Origin: Saccharina japonica
Taxonomy: Eukaryota > Sar > Phaeophyceae > Laminariales > Laminariaceae
NCBI GenBank assembly: GCA_008828725.1
Contig: MEHQ01001299.1
Span: 124,001 to 188,000 of the forward strand
Direction of reading: 5' to 3'
DNA length: 64,000 nt
Shown: positions 12,340 to 23,756 of the stretch, one piece after another
How the letters are laid out: every line of letters begins with the position of its first letter
Position numbering within the stretch: position 1 is the stretch's first letter
The notes under the pieces: model-generated
Databases searched by the model: none
The model's input: the letters and a program-made list of their open reading frames with translations, nothing else
Told to the model about the DNA's origin: nothing
Made by a program: the position numbers and the translations under genes

Positions 12340-12475
12340 GCCGAAAACCCCTACATATGTTGTGTTGTTTTGCGCTGCCGTTGGCGATTCAAGTTTTCAT
12401 CCAGTTAGACCCCTTGCTTATTAAGGTGGTCACTTCCATACTTCGGTTCCGTCTCAAAATATGAATCTACCGTAA
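12340..12475 (-). pseudogene. Degraded counterpart of the 29409-29669 open frame
   Basis: On the minus strand this block encodes an EPKYGSDH-like string followed by a basic stretch, matching the open frame at 29409-29669 in copy B. It is not open across its length here. The family is not recognised. Because the matching frame is open only in B, this is best described as a decayed member of an unknown gene shared by the duplicated units. Confidence 0.35.
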
Positions 12476-14402
12476 GACTAATGGGATTGCATGCCTCTCT
12501 CAACCAGTTTGCACATAAGATGTATTTCGTCCCCGAGACATGGATGACGGGGGTAATCTACAGCAGCAGAGACATTGTCACCCAGGCTATGTAGTCGGTG
12601 TTGCCTTGTCTCGTTGTAATTCTGGCCCGGGTGTCTCGTGATCGACCCAATGAACTTATTTGCGAGTTTCTTCATATTTCCCCATAGGACCTTAACAATA
12701 TCGTGTATTTCAATTCTGCCATTTGCTGCAGCTCGCGATTTTGTGGGTTGGAATTCGTCCGTATGTCCAACGAGACCTTGAAAGGGCGCTTTGGGAGAAA
12801 CATCAACCGTTGGCTCTTCCGGGGTCCAAGTATATTATATGGATGCCCTAAGGTTGAAGTCGTCTTCTTCGATGAAGACATGCGCGATCATCCCTGCGTA
12901 TAGGAACTGGAGTAGTACTTGGTACAACCCATGTACGAATTTGCTGTTATTCGTGTGTGCGATTCACCACGCGCCTGCGTCCTAAAACATACCTTGGCTG
13001 CCGGTACCGGCGTGGGGTGATCCGATAGACGTTAGAGGACACCTCTTCCTTGAAGTTGCCGTTGTTGCCCGCGTTTTCCCCGGATACGACTCAACGCGAT
13101 TCAGTGGAATCCAAGTGTACGCTGATTCCGGACCGTACGTATCATATCATCTTGACGGGAAAGATTGTGGGCATGTAGGCCAGATTGGCATACACTGTAT
13201 GCATACCTCCGTGAACACACCACCTAGCCAATCGGTCTTATGTGAACGCAGAATATGGCGATACCGAGCGCCAACATGAGCGAGATCCTACACGTCATAC
13301 AGGTCATACAGATAAGGACTATACCGGCCCTGGAAAAAATAATATCCCATTCACCTCAACGAAGGCAGTTGCTAGCCCTCGCCCCTTTTTAATCTTCCTC
13401 CTTGAATGCATCGATCATTTATTGTTTGTTTTATATTCCAATACAACTGATCCCTGTATTTATGTCTATATTGGTATGTTTTGGCCCGTCTGAAAAGGCG
13501 CCCTAATGCTCTGACGGGCACCGTGAAAACAGGAAACACTTTTCACATCAAGCTGAACCCACAGTGTGGGTGTATGAATCACTGACTCTCTGCCCGATGG
13601 TCCTGAAGCCTCTCGATACAGCAGCTTACGAGGTATACGCTCCAATTACATTATTGGCGCATATGGCGATCCACGTTTTCAAAATGCACACACAACGAAC
13701 CTCCACAACTAGCGGGTACCCTAAATTCACGGGCTTGCGGGGGCAGCCGTAATTGCTTGCTCAACAACTAATTGAGTGGCACGACGGGCTTATTGCCTAT
13801 TCTGGTTTTTTGTCTTAACGGTCTACTAGCTACGGGTGGAATACGATGTACATGTGGCACATCAATTTTACAAGCGCCAGGCCCCTGCGTACCACACACC
13901 TCTATGTCCTTGTCAATGTTTGGATTAAGTCTATGTTGTGGCCTGTGTTTTGAGTTGTTACTCAGCAGTGCGCGACGCGAGCAGTCCGCCGCCCTGAGGC
14001 AAACGCACTCTAGGTGGCGTTTTGTCTTTGTACTATACAATATTCCAATGATGCTTCGCGTACATCAACAATTCGGACGACGTAAACATGTTACTTAATC
14101 AGTCACAGGATATAATGGCCTCCAGTACGACCCCCCACACCTTTGGCACAAACAGTGAGCTCATCCTTCGTAAGACCACACCATTATCTATGGCCACTGC
14201 AAGTAGTCACCTGACAGAGTTTTCTCATTTTAGGTTGGTTTCGTTCAGTGATGCACGGTATGTGTTTCAGTAATGCGTCTTGACGTCGCTGCTGCTCATT
14301 TAACCGATACGATAAACTACGTCGCATGTCGAGGTTGGAGCAGACGCTATAGCCCTGTTGAAATACGTGACGACTGGCTCCATGTATTCGTTAATCACTA
14401 GT

Positions 14403-14699
14403 CTACTCCCGTTGCTTTTTTAGGGCCCATTTGTCTGCCAGCATAAACACATGGAACTGTTCGTTGGCAACTAAATCTAATGGCCCGGAGCTATTTTGAC
14501 GTCTGATGCTGAACGTATCGTCCGCCATAAAAACACATGCATGCTCACTTGTAGTACAGGACATGCATGATAAGACCAATGGTACACTAAACAATGTGAT
14601 TATGAGTTCTCCGCGACCTTGAATCCGTGTTATTGATGCGTGCGTTTGTCGAACTACTGGTGTATACAGGTTAGCCCAACGACAAATCCCGCTGGACAC
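14403..14699 (-). pseudogene. Conserved minus-strand coding block, unknown family
   Basis: The frame is open for 98 codons. Residues near SEHACVFMADDTFSI and EQFHVFMLADKWA recur with few changes on the minus strand of copy B at about 39440-39600. Within those strings several base differences between the copies are silent, and the opposite strand has stops, so past selection on this strand is plausible. I do not recognise the domain. It sits head to head with the EsV-1-7 gene, with about 55 bases between the two starts, so the two could have shared a divergent promoter. Confidence 0.4.
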
Positions 14700-14753
14700 C
14701 GCTTCTGCTGAGCCTCCTGTAGCATTTGACCGCCGACGAAATATCCGGGGAAG

Positions 14754-15767
14754 ATGGGACGTTGCTCACATGCGTCCTGCACTATGCAACCTGACTATAA
14801 TGTCAAGCGTAGCAAAGCGGCGTACTGCAAACAGCATGCTGCCGACCGCATGGTAGATGTTACACACAAGCATTGCTTGCATCCTTTATGCGCGAAGCTA
14901 CTGAGCTTCAATGTCGAGGGCAGCGCCACCTTCGCTTACTGCAGACAACATGCCTCAGATGGCATGGTGAATGTTAACAGGAGGCGTTGTTCGCATGAAT
15001 CGTGCACGCAGATATCGGCCTTTAATGTTGAGGGAAGTAGAGCGGCGGCATACTGCAGCCAACATGCTGCGGACGGCATGGTGAATCTTCACAGCTGGCG
15101 TTGCTCACAGGGGGTTTGCGCGATAAGACCGAGTTTCAATGTCGAGGGCAGTAAAGTGGCGGCATACTGTAGCCAACATGCTGCCGACGACATGGTGAAT
15201 ATCTGCAGAAAACGTTGTTCACACGAGTCGTGCACGAAGATACCAAGTTTCAATGTCGAGGGCAGGAAAGCGGCGGCGTACTGCAAGCAACATGCTGCCG
15301 ACGGCATGGTGAACATTTTCAGCAGGCGTTGCTCACATGATGTATGCACGAAGACACCGAGCTTCAATGTCGAGGGCAGTACAGCGGCGAAGTACTGCAA
15401 GCAACATGCTGTGAGTGGCATGACGGATATCATAACCAAGCGTTGCTCGCACAACCCTTGCCTTAAGTTCCCCGTATGGGGTCTGCTGACGGAAACTGCT
15501 CCCACCGCATGCCGCCTCCATAAATGGGACATATCGGGCGGCCCGGTGATAAACTTCAAGAAAAAGTGCAAGATCGCTAGTTGTAATAAAGTTTCGCGTT
15601 GGGGGCTCGATAGGAAGCAACCCACTCATTGCCGCGAACACGGCCCCCTTGAAGGCGGGCTTGTCTGCACTGTCGGATCTCTTCAGGGCAAGGTTGGTCG
15701 TGGTCGCCATTCCATGGGTGCTGGAAAGGGTGGCAAATTTCGCGTAAAAGTCGAATGTTCAGTTTGA
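14754..15767 (+). CDS. EsV-1-7 repeat protein, eight repeats (copy A)
   Basis: A 337-residue protein made almost entirely of the EsV-1-7 cysteine-rich motif CX4CX16CX2HX12. Eight repeats run from residue 4 to about 300. The first and last have 15 rather than 16 residues in the central spacer. Repeats 2-6 are nearly alike, built on cores such as FNVEGS and YCKQHAADGMV; repeats 7 and 8 are the most divergent (WGLLTETAPTAC, RWGLDRKQ). The tail is basic and Gly-rich. There is no signal peptide or membrane segment. The pattern of Cys and His suggests metal binding, but that is not shown. The family is known from brown algae, where one member (IMMEDIATE UPRIGHT) affects early development, and from the phaeovirus EsV-1. 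The start ATG lies in GGGGAAGATGGGAC, conserved in the paralog at 39774. An AATAAA follows the stop by about 20 bases. The gene appears intact and intronless. Confidence 0.85.
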   Translation: MGRCSHASCTMQPDYNVKRSKAAYCKQHAADRMVDVTHKHCLHPLCAKLLSFNVEGSATFAYCRQHASDGMVNVNRRRCSHESCTQISAFNVEGSRAAAYCSQHAADGMVNLHSWRCSQGVCAIRPSFNVEGSKVAAYCSQHAADDMVNICRKRCSHESCTKIPSFNVEGRKAAAYCKQHAADGMVNIFSRRCSHDVCTKTPSFNVEGSTAAKYCKQHAVSGMTDIITKRCSHNPCLKFPVWGLLTETAPTACRLHKWDISGGPVINFKKKCKIASCNKVSRWGLDRKQPTHCREHGPLEGGLVCTVGSLQGKVGRGRHSMGAGKGGKFRVKVECSV

Positions 15768-15786
15768 AAGTGCTAGACAAACTATA

Positions 15787-15792
15787 AATAAA
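15787..15792 (+). promoter_or_regulatory. Likely polyadenylation signal AATAAA
   Basis: An AATAAA hexamer within ACTATAAATAAAACATC, about 20 bases after the stop of the eight-repeat EsV-1-7 gene. Position and sequence fit a eukaryotic poly(A) signal. The hexamer is not kept after the copy B paralog. Confidence 0.5.
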
Positions 15793-16079
15793 ACATCTGT
15801 GGTGGATATAGTTTTTACATGCGTGCAGGCGTTTGTTTACGGGGTCGAGAAGGGCATCTAAAGTAAGACATACCGTTTTCTTCAAGGGAATGCCCTGAGG
15901 TATGTGGTTCTGGCGTGTTTGCTTTTGTACTTCGTAGGTTACACATCTCGGTGTTTGGAGCCTCACCACCCTTGCTTGTAGCGGGGCACCAAAAGGTACT
16001 GGTGACATGACGCCCAAAGTTGATATGAAGCAGTTTCTCACACGCGTGTAGGGTATTGTTCACGAGGAAGGACATACGA

Positions 16080-16430
16080 CCGATGCTACAAGTACACTAC
16101 TACGCCCAGCTCTTAATTCGCTTGAACACAGCGATGGCTACTTTTGAGCTGCGATCGGCAATGAAGCCCGAACTTCCCGCTAAACCAACTTTCGAGATGT
16201 TTGGGCAGCAACAAACACGTGGGTCAAACGGTAGCCTCTTATTGGCCACCATATGAAGGCACAAAGGCACCATCCGACGTGACGCCAGAAAAGAAGTTTG
16301 AGAAGGTGGTCCGTATCTGGCAGCACCTGGTACATAGTTGGAATAAGGATGATATTTAATGCATTTTGGCTGGGTGGTGGTAGTCGAGTGCCGTGTTGAC
16401 GTGGTTCACAGAAGATTGTAATACCACCCA
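16080..16430 (-). pseudogene. Degraded counterpart of the 40825-41190 open frame
   Basis: Minus-strand reading gives pieces (YVPGAARYG, FSGVTSDGAFV, SGKFGLHCRSQLK) that match the 121-codon open frame at 40825-41190 in copy B, but here they lie in more than one frame. It is a decayed member of an unidentified gene carried by the duplicated unit. Confidence 0.4.
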
Positions 16431-17379
16431 GTCAAATGTCTGCTGTAGCAGTGGATATTGAGGCTGTCGTACTTGCCGTTGCGGTTGACATACATCAGGT
16501 ACTTGTGTCTCGGCATGTATTGTACCAGGAATTCGTTACGGCCAAGTTTGCGCCCGTTGTTAGTTATGCACGCCACAACTCTCCGTAATCATGGATGTAT
16601 TCCCCGATGAACTGCACGGGTACGATTCAATTGAGGCATTGGGCATGGACCGTATCGTGTGTCAGGTATAGCGGTGTTTGAAGGCTTTGGGCACAACGAG
16701 AGTCGACCATACGATTTGCCAGTCTTTCTCCGTGAGGCCTTCTTGTTTTTATGCGATGGTTTGATTCAAGTTTATATGTTTCGCCTGTATTTCTCCCCAA
16801 AGATCTTCGTACACATCAATGTTTACCGACACTTGATATTCCATGCGGAGGGACAGTTTTGGTTGTCGACCTGTTTTGATGTACTCTGCCATGTTTATGA
16901 AATGCGTCGCACACGGGTGTGAAATGCGATGATTTCGGTCTGTGTCGCACATCAAGTATATGGTGGGCAACAGCTAAGATTAGTCCAGCGTCGAGTTCGG
17001 GGACGTGGATTATTGTCGCCAATATATCTTGTCTCATCTTTACTGTTAGCTTTGTGTCTCCGCCAGAAGTTATGGTACATCGACTGTATGCGTGCTTAGA
17101 GCAGATCGAGGTGGTGGAGCGCTTCGTCGGCGTCCGCCTCTAACGTGAAAACCAAGCTTAGACGTGACGAACCTTGAAGCCAGCATCTTGCGTTTCCACA
17201 TGGAGGCAATAACTATATGCCCCCCTGTGTATTCGCTGTGTTGTTCTCCCCCTATTCGAAGCAACACTCTCCTTTTTCTCCTACTGTTCTCTATCTCCTT
17301 CCACGACAAGACATGTTCCTGTGGTCCTCTACGACATGTTAAGCAACCCCAGCCTCTCAAACTATGACAACAACATACT

Positions 17380-17840
17380 TGGAGGGCGTTCGGTTAGTGC
17401 TATGCTGTATATGTCGTATATGACATCGCTCTCCTGCTGTCGCTGGACATTACATCTCCACTGCCACTTTATACTAGAAAGATTCATTGGGGCCTGCTAC
17501 CATTACCCCATATACATTTCCGGCCGTCCCATCCCGATGAAATTTTGTGGCGCAACACAACGGCCACCTGGAACGGATTGTTCGGTCCCACCTTCTGCAA
17601 AAATTTGGACAAACTTATCAATGCGGCATTAATTCAAACGCGTCCTACACATGTGAGGGCAGAAGCGTCACATCGTACCGAGTCGGCAAACCTATTCCGT
17701 TGCATGACGTCCTTCCAGAATATTGGACGGTGCCTCCTTCAAAAATAAAATCTCACCGAAACGGGCTAACGTGCTGGGTGCAAAACGGGCAATCTCCCAG
17801 CCTCATCACGCATTTTATATCTGACATATAGCATTTTTTG
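17380..17840 (+). pseudogene. Conserved plus-strand coding block, unknown family
   Basis: Plus-strand reading gives LLSLDITSPLPLYT, then RNTTATWNGLFGPTF, then GINSNASYT and PLHDV. The same strings, with substitutions, are read on the plus strand of copy B between about 42120 and 42460. Copy C keeps only the upstream neighbourhood (VGG-like, near 550). The order of blocks is the same in A and B. No frame is open throughout in either copy. I do not recognise the protein. It is the right-hand coding block of the unit. Confidence 0.4.
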
Positions 17841-18094
17841 GAACAACACACCGCAACGTATAAACATACGAGATAGATGGCACCCCTCGGGAGAACCGAA
17901 TCATGACGTAACCGTTAAATCATAAATTAGACGCTAAAAGTGGGGTTGACTGCGAATGTCCCGACGACTGGCCGACGTATTCTTCCAATATTTTCTTGTT
18001 CATTTCGACTGGAATCTACACGTGCACATACAGTAGTGTTCACGGGAAAGTTGTCTGCGGCCGAATAGCTACCAGAGATGTCTTCTTGCGACTT

Positions 18095-18839
18095 TCAGCC
18101 ACAGTGCTTACTAGCCCTTATATATGAAGACCGTGACATGGGCACCGAGTAGGTTGCTTCCCGACGATCCCCACCTACAGCACACATCTTATCACAACCG
18201 GTCACGACACATCTCCCGTTGAACTTGATCACAAGACCGGCTTCTACACCACTCTTGTGACGGGCGCAAACGGAAGCCGAACCAAAGGTTATTACACCCC
18301 ACATCGGACGCTTTATACACGAGGCATGGGAACAAAGCTTTATGAGGACAGCAGCCATGCCGTTTTAAGCGAGTTGCTTGCAATGCAATGGCTTTATGCT
18401 ACCCACGGCAACCAATGTCCGAAACGTCGGGCACGGTTCATGTGAGCCACGTCGGGTGACGATGATGACCATGCCGTCGTGGGCGTGTTCTTTGCAGTAA
18501 ACCATGTTCTTGGTGCCGGCGATATTGAACCTCGATTGCCTCGTACAAGAATGACGAGAGCTGGTTTGATTGAAGACGTCCGCCATACCGTTTGATGTAT
18601 GTTGCTTGCAGCACAACCCGTTCTTGCTCGCGGCTGCATTCAAGGTCGGGCACGTCGGGAACGAGTCGTGTGAGCAACGCCTGGAATCGACAATCAACAG
18701 CATTGTGAACGTCATCGGGCGAGAGTTGATCGTACGAGTCCTGCAGGAGACAACCGACCTGCCACATTGCCGGCAACATAAAGTCGGAGTACTGCCAATA
18801 ATATGCTGATAGATTTCCATATAATCGTCTGTTTCTCAC
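18095..18839 (-). pseudogene. Decayed EsV-1-7 repeat gene
   Basis: Minus-strand reading gives at least five EsV-1-7-like repeats spread over two frames: RRCSHDS...CCKQH, SSRHSCTRQ...YCKEH, RGSHEPC...HCKQL, then LCSHASC...VCARH and RCVVTGCDKMC. Several metal-ligand positions are gone (Cys to Phe, Ser or Gly; His to Leu), and the last repeat lacks its final Cys/His pair. No start codon opens a single frame over the whole. The C-terminal pair (MWGVITFGSASVCARH, GLVIKFNGRC) corresponds to repeats 7-8 of the gene at 14754. It lies between copies A and B, in the opposite orientation to both intact paralogs, so it is a separate family member. Confidence 0.7.
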
Positions 18840-20231
18840 ATGATACCTTCATAAGGTACTCGATGTTTAAGGTCGTTGGCACCAATAGACCAGCGTACTG
18901 TAAGCGGCGTTTTTGTGAGTTGAAGCGTAAACACCAACTGCTTCAAACACTTTTCATAGGAGCCTAGGGGGTCGTGGAGATCAATCAGAAAGGAGCAGTG
19001 GCAGTTATGTTTATGTTCGTTTCGCCTGGCGAGTAATAAAAAAACCTTCCTCAGTGCACATACAGTTTGGGTGTTGCGTTATTGATCGGCAAAGCTAAGC
19101 AGGTGAGGATGCCCTTGCCAATAAGACCACGGTCTAAATCAAACGTCCTTGTGCCCAGCATTCGTTTCTCGGTCGAGGTTAACGCGGCACGTGGCCTCGC
19201 CGAGGCACTTGGTGAACGCAAGTACCTGAACACTAAAATTATCTTCCGGTATACGACTCAATGTATAACTACTGTAGTAAACATCAGAGCCGCAGTAGAC
19301 TACTCCCGCTGCTGTACAGCAGTAAGCACGACGAGGACGAGAGGGGTGGCACTAAACGCTAAAATGTTTAGGTGTGTGTGTCGGGGTGTTGAAAAAACCC
19401 CGTTCATCCGGAGTAGGGCACCGATTTCACTACTGCACGGGTTGCCATACATATCGGTATGGTTTGCGCTAGAGACGTGTGCTGCTAAATTGGTAAGTGG
19501 TCCATACTCGTACACATTTGTGATCAGTAATTGCCCGGCGGTTCTGTGGTTTATTTAGGTAGCGTTTTACATTTTCTGACAAATCATGGAATCATACCCC
19601 TGGTGCAACACCGAAACGTTATCGGAAAACCAAGCATCACGACGGGGGTTGCAGTACCTAATAAGAAACAGGCTAATAAGAAAGCCAGGCTGACATTTTG
19701 CAAAAAATAAGGAAGACGCGAGGCTGGGCCTCCGCTGCAAGATAAGAAAGGCCTATTACCCCCCTGGGGCGAATCTCCGGCGCCTTCGGAGAAACCTGTT
19801 GCCTGCCCCTGGTGGTCGCGAGTAACATATTTCAGGTTTTCAGCGACCATAGGTTTTTCTATTTTGACCCGTTACAGCAGTGTGTACTCGTAGATTTTAT
19901 CGTTTTTATATTGCTTTTTGTTTTGGACGTTTCATATTTTCCGATTTGTTTCACCCCACAAACACGTTGTTTTTCGACGCGGACACCCGAAACAAGTGCA
20001 CTGGGTATATGTTTTCAAACATCCCCGTAGGGCGGAGAGATAGAAGATAGGGGAAGAACAGCCTGTAGTACTGCAGAAGACCCAGGACACAGATTTTTCG
20101 GCCCTCAGTTTGCCAATGATGGCGTTCACGGCCAGACTCGAATCGCTCTCCGGATTGGGTGAATTGAAACACAAGTAGAGCCTTGACTGCGAAGCAGTCC
20201 GATGAGCTAAATAAAACCCCGCGCGAAGACG

Positions 20232-21088
20232 GTGTTTCAGAAAGAAACGTTTTCCGTCCTTGACGCGCTACTGGGTCTACGATACAACGGCTTCTTCAAC
20301 GAAGGGGAGTACAACAGCGAGCTCGGGGAGTTTCTTCGTTTAATTCGACCATTGCGATCGGACGCGAGTGCTCGACAAGTGCATCCATGCCAGGGCCGCA
20401 GCCTTCGGCGAGTCTCACACCGTCGAAAGTTGGCAGAACCCAAGCACGTGCGACTACTGCAACCGGTTGGTTGACAAAAAGTACAAGGCCGCCATCACAG
20501 GCGGTTCTGGCTTGAAGCCCACGGAGAAGTCCATCCTTTTTGCGGACAGTCTGCACGGGCAGACGACAGAAGAGTTCTAGAAAAAAACTCAGAGAGGAAT
20601 GCAACACTCTGGTTTGGCTGCTGCCATCAGGGTACACGGATGAGGTGCAGCCGTTCGATGCAGGATACGGGAGACTGGTCAAGTTGGGTGTGGGGAAGGT
20701 TCTCGAGGCATGGTTGGAGAAGGATGACAACGTGGAAACGTGAGACACCAACAAGCTGTCTGCCTCCGACCGTGGGGTTTTGCTGGCGTACTGGGTGGGT
20801 GAGGCCGTCGAAAAAATCGGTTCGTACCAGCTGCAACGTGGACGCCTGTTTGAAATGACTGGGCTTGTGATGACAGCAGACGGTACCGACTATGACCTCA
20901 TCAACCTCGAAGGCCTGGACGGACCGTACACGTTCACCGGCGTCAATCCCGGCAAGGAAGTCCCGGATGACGTGCAGCCGATTACTCCAGCGGATGAAGA
21001 CCATCACGAAGGGTCGAGCGGCGACGAAGGCGACGAAGAAACGGAAGATGACAACACCGGGCGACTTCGTGGATCGGACGTTGCTTGA
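20232..21088 (+). pseudogene. DDE_1 (pogo/Tigger-like) transposase remnant
   Basis: The part at 20580-20740 reads KKLREECNTLVWLLPSGYTD, then EVQPFDAGYGRLVK; this is the DDE_1 family signature (LPP.TTD..QPLD.G) near the third catalytic Asp. The preceding frame (20368-20580) ends ILFADSLHGQTTEEF, matching the DN/HxT region before it. Downstream come an AYWVGEAVEKIG segment and an acidic Glu/Asp-rich stretch near 21000. In-frame stops occur near 20578 and 20741, and the frame changes near 20370, so it is not functional. The N-terminal DNA-binding part (CENP-B/HTH type) was not found. Family assignment rests on these motifs. Confidence 0.65.
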
Positions 21089-21677
21089 AGATTATTATGA
21101 CCTCGGCGCTGATGAAAAAAGCACTTCTTCATTAGTGCCCATCGGGTTATGCCTTTGTCGGCTCACCTCCTCCGGTCCTCGATTCATCACTCGTGAAGCA
21201 GAACATCATGATGTGCCGGGTGTTGGGATTAGTGAAGGGTTTCATCACTCGACTGGCACAGGTACGGATACGCCAATATTAGGACTATAGGCTGCCAATC
21301 GAGCAAACTGGCACGACGCTCAGTATATGGCTTCCACTCGCGAAGTATATTGCTGTTGGCGAGGCCGCAGCATACGTTTGGTGGGTGCTACTGACTACTG
21401 GGTGAGGCTACTTCGCTTTCGAGAATGCTCGAACCTGAGCTACTGGCGCCACCGCAGGGAGTGGGCAACAGCAATATCGACCAGGGCAGCCGCCCTGGAC
21501 GTGGCAATGGGGACAATAATGAGAAGGGGAATAATGGCAGCGAGTAAAGGAGACGGGACGGTAGAGGGGAGGAGGGGGGGGTAAAAGCGAAACCAAGCGG
21601 TTTAGAAGAGACCGGCAGCAGCAGTGGCAGTGGGAGTGAGGAAGGGACAGGAGCGGATAGAGAGGGGTAGGGGAGTG

Positions 21678-22374
21678 TCTTAATGTTCAGGTCGTCTGGT
21701 GATGACTGTCATCAAGTCGTATGACGAGGACTGGTCTCACACGCCTGGCCGATGACGGTCTTTAGAGGCTAGCGCGCGAAGCTGCGGTTAGGCAGCCTGG
21801 GCTGCACTGATATTAGAGATGTGTAAGACGATGGTATCTCAGTTGTTAATTGTCGCTCTCGGGACTTGTTGTTTCATCACGACGAACTGGCGAGAGTTCA
21901 GATGAAGGGGGGTGATGGAGAGTGGCATCGCAAGGGGGGTTGCGCGCGCGTTCTCGTCTCGCTGGACTGTCAGCATACCTCGCTGCAACTTCTGCTATAC
22001 CATCAACTTGTCAATTCAAATACCATAGCGGCACAACTACTAGATCGTCGAACCGTAACTTCGTTACTTATTGATTCGTCGAACCGTAACTTGCAGGTCT
22101 CGTCGTGGAACAAAATACGCACACATTGCACATACGTATGACGTACGAGTACGTACGAGTACGACATCATGGCTTGTCATATCACTGCTGTAGAGCATCG
22201 ATACAGTAGGATGTTACAGTACCTCGTACAAAATGTATCCTTTCCTAACACGAGTCCTCGAATGACTACAGCAGTCGGGCAATCTGATATACTGCTCGCT
22301 AATACCAGGCAGGTGCAGCTGCACAGTATTGATACAATCTAAGATACGTACAACCGCGTAGGAGTAATCTAACA
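21678..22374 (-). repeat. Copia 3' LTR (young element)
   Basis: One of two near-identical long terminal repeats. In element orientation it begins TGTTAGATTACTCC and ends near AACATTAAGA. It contains a GTACGAGTAC-type palindromic cluster near 22140-22165 and GTACTGCTGTA-like strings. Confidence 0.9.
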
Positions 22375-23032
22375 CTCTCCCTCAATTCGTGCAGCTGTAT
22401 CATGTGCCGATGTGATGCTACTACAGTGGGTCGGATACCGTTCTAGTTTTGCGACCACAGAAGAAACTTCAACTCAAGATCCGATAATGGCGAACGATAA
22501 CCAGCGCTTGTTGGAAACATCAATAAAAATCGCACTAAGGTGCTGATCATGGCGAACGATCACCAGCACTCGTTGGAAACAGTAGAAACTTCACTAAAGA
22601 ACTGATCATGGCTGACGATCATCAGCGCTTGTTGGAATCGACATCAATTCACGAAAACACTGACCACTTATGTAATGGTTACAGGTCACCAGTACTCGTA
22701 GGCAACAGATACGCGCAGTATCTATTGTACGGTATAACACAATATTTGTCTACTCGCGCGGTTCAACTTTATGTCTACATCCTCCGAACTATATATATTA
22801 TCACGTATTCATACAGCATATCAGGTATGCGCTCACTGTTTTACGAGGGTGTACTCGGATTCAAGGCTTCGTGTAACCGAAGCCCGTAGTTCGCCTAACC
22901 GGTCTTCATGTCTTTTGCGTCGTGTCCAGGAGCCGTCTTGACGAACACGTCGTCTTTAATTGTACTCTGGAGAAACGCAACCTGTACATACATCGATCTG
23001 GTAGACTGGCCAGTCATGTTGACACGCTATAG

Positions 23033-23440
23033 CTAGCAGCACGCGTTGGCTACCGATACGGCATACTGGTGCAAACGTTTTGCCATAGTCGATGCCGTGT
23101 AGCCTTGTACTACTAGTCGCGCCTTGAACCGTCCGTCTGCCTTCTGCTTGAATACGAACCTCGAGCCGATGATCTTCTGCCCCTTGAGTACGCTGGTGAT
23201 TGGTACAAGATCGTATACCTCGTGGTCCGTTAGACTGGTCATCTCCTTCTCAATCGCCTTCTGCCAGTCCTTACGCTGCGGGGAATTGATGGCATCCGTG
23301 TAGCTGGTGGGGATCCTGATTTCGGCGTTTGTGTCTTCCCCCGAGAACCCTGTGTAGTCAGGACTGCCTGTTGCATAGGCAAAAGCTGTGACGGAGGAGG
23401 ATTGTTCTTCGTTATGAGCGAACTCGGCTGATGAGCCCAC
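23033..23440 (-). CDS. Copia reverse transcriptase, N-terminal segment (fossil part)
   Basis: The frame contains DAINSPQRKDWQKAIEKEM, then HEVYDLVP and GSRFVFKQKADGRFKARLVV, the standard start of a Copia (RVT_2) reverse transcriptase. The catalytic YVDD region is not present in this element. The Asn/Ser-rich stretch before it corresponds to the linker that follows integrase in full elements. Confidence 0.75.
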   Translation of the reverse strand: MGSSAEFAHNEEQSSSVTAFAYATGSPDYTGFSGEDTNAEIRIPTSYTDAINSPQRKDWQKAIEKEMTSLTDHEVYDLVPITSVLKGQKIIGSRFVFKQKADGRFKARLVVQGYTASTMAKRLHQYAVSVANACC

Positions 23441-23756
23441 CGCGAGTGCCAGTGATTTGAGCTGTTGTTAGGCAGAAAGGTCCGACCATCGGATAAGGCC
23501 ATCCACATGAAGCCGCCCTTGAAGTTGAGTTCATCTTTTAGATCCGGATCGTTGTTCCTACCGGCTGGAAGGGTAGTGGTCGTGTGAGATGCCCCCTCTT
23601 GAGATACCCCCTCTTGTGGGCGTGGAGCACCCTGATTGTAGCAGTCGGCATCGTTATAAGTTGTGGAACTATGAATGGAACACCATTTATTTCCGGCGGT
23701 GCCATCCAGCCCAGCCTTGCCTCTTGTGAAGGCAGGTTTTTTTGTTATTTTTATCC

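Larger units (their letters stand above)
8430..17950 (+). repeat. Duplicated unit, copy A (about 9 kb)
   Basis: Long collinear similarity to copy B defines this unit. Matching pairs include 8440-8960 with 19130-19656, 9020-9350 with 26938-27275, 9390-9890 with 27940-28560, 11390-12420 with 28565-29600, 13250-13490 with 30405-30630, 13505-14750 with 38505-39770, the EsV-1-7 gene with 39774-40560, 15790-16430 with 40580-41180, and 17170-17940 with 41860-42630. Copy A carries one private segment (9890-11387) but none of the large elements that interrupt B, so it is the best guide to the ancestral layout. Confidence 0.85.

Noticed and set aside
14754-15767. EsV-1-7 gene as proof of an integrated phaeovirus
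   Set aside because: The domain is widespread in host genomes of brown algae and other groups, and no capsid, polymerase or packaging gene was recognised nearby.
20010-20150. Minus-strand peptide VLGLLQYYRLFFPYL similar to a Ty3 reverse transcriptase end
   Set aside because: The match is short and isolated, with no neighbouring Ty3 parts; it may be a small fossil but is not strong enough to annotate.
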